Source: Flavobacteriaceae bacterium
GTDB lineage: Bacteria; Bacteroidota; Bacteroidia; UKL13-3
Direction of reading: 5' to 3'
Length of the DNA: 56,067 bases
NCBI GenBank assembly: GCA_025363675.1
Contig: JANYDJ010000156.1
Location: 1-56,067, forward strand
Under the pieces are notes generated by a model. The model was not told the DNA's origin. It did no database searches and saw only the letters and a list, made by a program, of their open reading frames with translations. Below, in pieces: positions 52,449 through 56,067 of the stretch. Within the stretch, counting starts at the first letter, position 1. The number at the start of each line of letters is the position of its first letter. The position numbers were made by a program, and so were the translations under genes.

Positions 52449-52521
52449 CTTTATGGCATAAAGCCCACCAAAACGGAGTACTTTATCTAGGTTTATGGCA
52501 TATATAACTAAGTTATGGCTC
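52449..52521. repeat. Candidate recombination site: three direct TTATGGC repeats and a 15-bp palindrome
   Basis: TTATGGC occurs at 52451, 52493 and 52513 in the same orientation; the first lies in a 15-bp palindrome (CTTTATG-g-CATAAAG, 52449-52463) and the first two share TTATGGCATA. The third is part of GTTATGGCTC (52512-52521). The cluster is located between the integrase stop and the DUF262 start, where an attachment site would be expected. No similar cluster was seen elsewhere in the window. Confidence 0.6.
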
Positions 52522-52561
52522 ATTTTAAAAGACAACGATAAACGAAATAATAACAGACATT

Positions 52562-53707
52562 ATGGATGAAATAATAAATGACGAACTCGAACAAAATATT
52601 GAAGTTCTAAAAGAAGAAAATGAGGACAGTTACGTAAATGACGACCTCTATAATATTAGTTCTTGGGGTGCTGACTTTTCATATCGTGAATTAATCAGTA
52701 TGTACGAGGATGGTGACTTAGTCAAACCTGAATTACAAAGAAAATATGTTTGGGGAAAATTAGAAGCTAGCCGATTTATTGACTCCGTATTATTAGGTCT
52801 TCCAATTCCAAGTATTTTCCTTGCAAAAACTGAAGACAATAAAATGTTGATTATTGATGGATATCAACGAATAATGACAATATATGATTACGTTAGAGGC
52901 CTTTGGTCTGGTGATGAAAAGATTTTTAAACTTTCAAATGTGAAAGAGAAAATTAACAGCAGATGGAGAAACTTAGCTTTCTCCGAGTTAAGCGACACAG
53001 AACAAAGAAAAATTAGAACTACGACAATTCACGCAATAATTTTCGAGCAAAGAGCACCGAAAGATGGCGATACTAGTTTATACCAAATATTTGAAAGAAT
53101 CAATACTAGTGGCCGTTCTTTAATGCCTCAAGAAATTAGAAATTGTGTTTATCAAGGTTTGTTAAACTCTCTTCTTTTCAAACTGAACACTAATAAAACT
53201 TGGAGAAAGCTATTTGGTAACGAACAAGAAGACTCTAGAATGAGAGATTTGGAATTTATATTAAGATTTCTAGCACTCAATCAAAATTCAATTCTTCAAA
53301 GTGAAAAATCAAATATCTCTTTAAAAAAGTACTTGAATGAATTTATGGGCAATAAAGCCAATAATTCAGATTCTAAAATATTAGAGTTTGAAGAAGATTT
53401 TACCAAAACACTGGAATTAGTTAATACTCAATTTTCGGATATTGCCTTTTACAATATTCAATCAACTGACTTGACAACTATTCGGAAAAGATTTTATCCA
53501 ACAATATTTGATTCAATAATGATAGCTACTTCAATAGCTAGAAAAAATGGAGTCGTTGTAAATCAACCAAATGAAGCAGCAAGACTAAATTTATTAAGAG
53601 ACACTGATTATAGAAAATATTGTTCCGAAGGGACGATGCAAACTGAACATATTAAAGGTCGTGTAAATCTTGCTTTAAAGCACTTATATAACTTTGAGAA
53701 TGAATAA
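52562..53707 (+). CDS. DUF262 domain-containing protein
   Basis: A 381-residue soluble protein with an N-terminal DUF262 domain (residues ~30-210) of the ParB/Srx-like nuclease superfamily: ISMYEDGDLVKPELQRKYVW, SRFIDSVLLGLPIPSIFLA, IIDGYQRIMTIYDYV (D99-G100-Y101-Q102-R103 as variant of DGQQR) and FERINTSGRSLMPQEIRN. The C-terminal part (~210-381) is helical and ends in a charged YRKYCSEGTMQTEHIKGR segment. It lacks a DUF1524 HNH domain, so it is not a full GmrSD type IV restriction enzyme. DUF262 proteins are frequent in phage-defence and toxin-antitoxin-like loci and may use nucleotides. It overlaps the HEPN gene by 8 bp, which implies coupled translation and joint function. Confidence 0.85.
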   Translation: MDEIINDELEQNIEVLKEENEDSYVNDDLYNISSWGADFSYRELISMYEDGDLVKPELQRKYVWGKLEASRFIDSVLLGLPIPSIFLAKTEDNKMLIIDGYQRIMTIYDYVRGLWSGDEKIFKLSNVKEKINSRWRNLAFSELSDTEQRKIRTTTIHAIIFEQRAPKDGDTSLYQIFERINTSGRSLMPQEIRNCVYQGLLNSLLFKLNTNKTWRKLFGNEQEDSRMRDLEFILRFLALNQNSILQSEKSNISLKKYLNEFMGNKANNSDSKILEFEEDFTKTLELVNTQFSDIAFYNIQSTDLTTIRKRFYPTIFDSIMIATSIARKNGVVVNQPNEAARLNLLRDTDYRKYCSEGTMQTEHIKGRVNLALKHLYNFENE

Positions 53708-54188
53708 TCAGACAGTACTTCAAAATTTAACTGATTGTTCAGATGAATTGCAAAAAATTCAAGAATCCATAAATTTTGTTGGACAATCACATTCTATTGT
53801 TCCGTTTTTGACAAATTACGCTATAATTAAGTGTTGCGGAACAATTGAGAATTCATTTAAAACCATAATTACTGATTTCCATAACACTTTGCCTCAACAA
53901 GCTAAAAATTATATTGAGGAAACATTTTACAAAAGCTCAATGAACCCAAGCAAAGACAATATTCATAAAAGTTTAGAAAAGTTTGACCCTGCTTGGAACT
54001 TAGCTTTTAAAACAAAATTGAGTTTGGAGACAGACAAATCAAGAATTGAATCTTCTCTAAAATCACTTAATGACGCAAGAAATGAATTTGCACACGGTGG
54101 ACGACCAACAGTTTCATTCCACAGTATATTTATATACTTTAATGACGCAAAAAGAATAATTGAAATTCTAGACGAAGTTGTACAATGA
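53700..54188 (+). CDS. HEPN-domain protein (putative RNase or partner of the DUF262 protein)
   Basis: A 162-residue all-helical protein starting at ATG 53700 (MNNQTVLQNLTD), inside the end of the DUF262 gene; a TTG six bases earlier is less likely. Residues ~100-160 carry the HEPN RNase signature R-x4-H as R127-NEFA-H132 (NDARNEFAHGG), preceded by a helical segment with SRIESSLKSLND. It resembles the RiboL-PSP-HEPN/MAE_28990-like group. Members are toxins that cleave RNA or structural partners. Pairing with DUF262 makes a toxin-antitoxin or abortive-infection role plausible; which protein is toxic cannot be told from the sequence. Confidence 0.75.
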   Translation: MNNQTVLQNLTDCSDELQKIQESINFVGQSHSIVPFLTNYAIIKCCGTIENSFKTIITDFHNTLPQQAKNYIEETFYKSSMNPSKDNIHKSLEKFDPAWNLAFKTKLSLETDKSRIESSLKSLNDARNEFAHGGRPTVSFHSIFIYFNDAKRIIEILDEVVQ

Positions 54189-54198
54189 CAAGAAAAAC

Positions 54199-54335
54199 GA
54201 GCCATAACAGCACCTACCCAAAAGTGGCGGTTCAGTGGTTAAATCAAGCTTTGTGCTTCTATCAAAGTTTGTGCTTGGTTGAAAGTGAAGTGCTTCGAAA
54301 TCGCCACCTTCGGGTAGCTGCCAAACGTTAGCGGT
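54199..54335. repeat. attC-like imperfect palindrome (~135 bp)
   Basis: The element opens with GAGCCATAAC, has inner arms 54211-54230 and 54301-54320 that pair at 16 of 20 positions (CACCTACCC / GGGTAGCTG cores), a ~70-bp central loop with repeated GTGCTT, and closes with AAACGTTAGCGG. Outer box, inner arms, loop and a terminal GTTAGC are the parts of a long attC (VCR-like) site, although the boxes deviate from RYYYAAC/GTTRRRY. It lies just after the HEPN stop. It has no coding capacity. Confidence 0.55.
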
Positions 54336-54485
54336 CATTGTAAAGGACGACCGTGCAACCATTAAACTGACAGGACAAATGACAAGACAAGCCAACGCTT
54401 CAGCAAAATCAAAAGAGGTGCAACTCCACCCTCAGGCCGACACACAGTTGCACCACATTTGCTTTTGCCCCACCGCACCGCTAAC
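54327..54485. other. Gene-less block bounded by GTTAGCGGT / ACCGCTAAC
   Basis: Bases 54327-54335 and 54477-54485 are perfect 9-bp reverse complements with no gene between them. The inside carries a second perfect 9-bp inverted repeat, GGTGCAACT / AGTTGCACC (54417-54425, 54446-54454), and a third GTGCAACC at 54353. By the logic of the previous unit this would be an empty or gene-less cassette, or a small hairpin RNA. Together with 54189-54326 it fills the 315-bp gap between the HEPN and helicase genes. Confidence 0.5.
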
Positions 54486-54503
54486 CACAAACCTTTTCGT
54501 CTT

Positions 54504-56067
54504 ATGAAATTTAGTGCTGGTTATGCCAAGACAAATAACAACTTTGCTATTCTAAATCTCAAACGACAACGAGAGGTTGACAAACAGCATTTGCAAACTG
54601 TTTGTGTTTTGCAAAACATTCTTCAAAGGGGAACGCCAACACTACCATCGGACTTTATTCTTGAACAGTTGCACTTAGCCAACTTTAAGACGACCCAAAA
54701 TTTTCTTCCACTTCTATCAAATGAGCAACCCGACTGGAGTGTTTCCATCAAAGGTTCACCAGACGGATACAATCCTGCATTAGAGTTTTTTGAAAGTGCA
54801 GACAAATACTTTTCTGAATATCCTTTTATCAAATCGCAGATTTTGCCAGAGGCATTTATCACAGAAATACTTCCTGATGTTTCAGATGAGTTTACAGCAA
54901 GACAAGTAGATTTTTATTTGCCGCAAGCAAAACTTGTAATTGAGATTGACGGCTCACAACATCAACTTGAAGGAGCAACCGACCACAAAAGAAACATCCA
55001 CTTCAAGAAGAATGGAATTGAAACAATAAGAATCAAGACCACTGATTTTAAAAACCAAACTGCAATCTTCAAAAAACAAATTGAGGAAGTAAAAAACCGT
55101 TTGGACATTTCGGAGCAACTCAAAGAATATCAATACACCGACTATTCAAAAACTAAAACAGAAATTCAACTCACAGAGATTTGTCGCTTCCAAACTTTAA
55201 TCCTACAACTTTTAAAGTTTGGCTACTTATCAATATCCGACAGCGAATGGAAATTGAGAATTGTAAAAGAACATCAAGCAAATTTTCAAATTGCTTTTGA
55301 CGATTTATTTGTTTGGATTGAACATCTGCAAACCTTGAGAAATATTTCTTTCTCTAAACCTCAAGTAAATTTTGCAAGCACAGAAGGAATCAATATTGAC
55401 TTTGACATTTTCAAACGCTATGACGACAACTGCAAAAACGAAAACATAATTTTTGTAAGGACTGATTACTTTGATGAAAACAATTACTTTACTGTAAGCA
55501 CAACCGACCCTATTGAATACAATCTGAAAGAAAAAGAAGCAGAAAAAAACTTGCAGTTTTTTCTTGCAAACATCTTTCACAAAAAAGAATTTAGACAAGG
55601 ACAAATTCCCATTATATCAAACGCATTAAACCGAATTGACACAATTGGTTTACTTCCAACTGGTGCAGGTAAATCTTTATGCTATCAACTTGCGACACTC
55701 TTACAACCTGGCGTTTGCTTTGTTGTTTCTCCTTTAAAGTCTTTGATGTTTGACCAAAAACAAAATTTAGATGCACAACTAATTTCAAACACCGCTTTTA
55801 TTTCGGGTGAACTTTCAGCAACGGAAAAAGAAATCATTCAATCCAATTACTCAAAAGGAAGGTATCTCATAATTTGGCTTTCACCCGAACGACTTCAAAT
55901 AAAAACTTTCAGAAAGGAGTTGAGCAAGGTTAATGCTCACTTCAAAATAAACTATGCAGTCATTGATGAAGTGCATTGCTTATCAGAGTGGGGACACGAT
56001 TTCAGAACTTCCTATTTGAACTTAGCGAAGACAGTAAAAGAATTTTGCCCCAACACAAAATTTTTAG
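54504..56067 (+). CDS. DUF559-type endonuclease fused to a RecQ-like DNA helicase, 3' end outside the window
   Basis: An open frame of 521 codons from ATG 54504 to the last base, with no stop. A helical N-terminal region (~1-110) is followed by a Vsr/DUF559-like nuclease domain (~115-215). Its key residues are D136 in RQVDFYLPQAKL, E and D in VIEIDGSQHQLEGA, and the H-K-R pair after it, then GIETIRIKT. From about 370 a superfamily 2 helicase core begins: a Q-motif-like region, Walker A LLPTGAGKSLCYQ with K390, motif Ia VVSPLKSLMFDQ, SGELSATEKE, LSPERLQ, and DEVHCLSEWGHDFRTSYLNL (D488), which is RecQ-specific. It probably unwinds and cuts DNA, as a repair or defence enzyme. It follows the cassette-like units and may itself be a cassette. 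Confidence 0.88.
   Translation, partial: MKFSAGYAKTNNNFAILNLKRQREVDKQHLQTVCVLQNILQRGTPTLPSDFILEQLHLANFKTTQNFLPLLSNEQPDWSVSIKGSPDGYNPALEFFESADKYFSEYPFIKSQILPEAFITEILPDVSDEFTARQVDFYLPQAKLVIEIDGSQHQLEGATDHKRNIHFKKNGIETIRIKTTDFKNQTAIFKKQIEEVKNRLDISEQLKEYQYTDYSKTKTEIQLTEICRFQTLILQLLKFGYLSISDSEWKLRIVKEHQANFQIAFDDLFVWIEHLQTLRNISFSKPQVNFASTEGINIDFDIFKRYDDNCKNENIIFVRTDYFDENNYFTVSTTDPIEYNLKEKEAEKNLQFFLANIFHKKEFRQGQIPIISNALNRIDTIGLLPTGAGKSLCYQLATLLQPGVCFVVSPLKSLMFDQKQNLDAQLISNTAFISGELSATEKEIIQSNYSKGRYLIIWLSPERLQIKTFRKELSKVNAHFKINYAVIDEVHCLSEWGHDFRTSYLNLAKTVKEFCPNTKFL

Larger units (their letters stand above)
52512..54208. other. Cassette-like unit bounded by GTTATGGCTC / GAGCCATAAC
   Basis: The decamers at 52512-52521 and 54199-54208 are perfect reverse complements and bracket exactly the DUF262 and HEPN genes (52562-54188), leaving only 41 and 10 bp at the sides. 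In integron cassettes the 5' border GTTRRRY is complementary to the R'' box that starts the cassette's own attC, which is the relation seen here (in loose form). It suggests a mobile two-gene cassette; proof of mobility is lacking. Confidence 0.55.

Noticed and set aside
52562..54188. DUF262 gene considered as a GmrSD type IV restriction enzyme
   Set aside because: No DUF1524 HNH nuclease domain is visible in either gene of the pair.
53694..54188. Possible frameshift joining the DUF262 and HEPN genes into one protein
   Set aside because: The first gene ends with a normal stop and the second has its own ATG in an 8-bp overlap, typical of coupled genes.
54168..54395. 75-codon minus-strand frame after the HEPN gene
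   Set aside because: It lies in the palindromic attC-like element and has no recognisable features; an open frame there is a by-product of the repeat.

Overview
The window is a stretch of an AT-rich genome of the phylum Bacteroidota, probably from the Chitinophagales/Sphingobacteriales/Saprospirales side. The evidence is: two secreted proteins ending in type IX secretion (T9SS) sorting domains, TAnnTTTG-type promoters, an ECF sigma/anti-sigma pair of Bacteroidota style, a GldM-like domain, few Shine-Dalgarno sequences, and a complete division and cell-wall (dcw) cluster in the order usual for the phylum. No rRNA, tRNA or CRISPR array was recognised.

Layout. 1-2148: end of a class A penicillin-binding protein. 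2233-3229: a SRPBCC protein and a small secreted protein. 3115-4448: a REP/RAYT locus. A Y1 transposase (HIH + Tyr) sits among three inverted pairs of GC-rich palindromes (REPINs) and one single palindrome; one unit was tandemly duplicated together with the start of the neighbouring gene. 4492-7802: gatB, a small Cys-containing membrane protein, a DUF983 protein and an M23 peptidase. 7950-18123: two modular T9SS cargo proteins around an amino-acid permease. 18530-24911 (minus): MltG, a heptaheme cytochrome c with TPRs, a rhodanese, AccD, a Fic protein and a biotin carrier protein. 25106-26455: an exported GldM-C-like protein. 26557-42173 (minus): mraZ-rsmH-ftsL-ftsI-murE-mraY-murD-ftsW-murG-murC-ftsQ-ftsA-ftsZ, with 7-bp satellite DNA in two of its gaps. 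42431-47448 (plus): TPR lipoprotein, dicarboxylate symporter, a dead M48-like protein and a barrel-like protein. 47480-50168 (minus): outer-membrane-like protein, anti-sigma factor, ECF sigma factor. 50261: murB.

51376-56067 is an accessory region and the most unusual part. A tyrosine recombinase is followed by three direct TTATGGC repeats. Next comes a two-gene unit (DUF262 protein and HEPN protein) bounded by the inverted decamer GTTATGGCTC / GAGCCATAAC, then a ~135-bp imperfect palindrome ending in GTTAGCGG, then a gene-less ~140-bp block bounded by GTTAGCGGT / ACCGCTAAC, and finally a DUF559-RecQ-like helicase fusion that runs off the window. Each block begins with a sequence whose complement opens the palindrome at its own end. 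This is the geometry of integron cassettes and attC sites, although the recombinase is not a recognisable IntI. I read it as a possible integron-like array carrying defence or toxin-antitoxin genes.

The housekeeping genes cooperate in building and dividing the wall: MurB-G make and flip lipid II precursors, PBP1A, FtsI/W and MltG polymerise, crosslink and trim glycan, and FtsZ/A/Q/L form the divisome. AccD and the biotin protein belong to carboxylation. The secreted proteins reflect T9SS-dependent surface biology.
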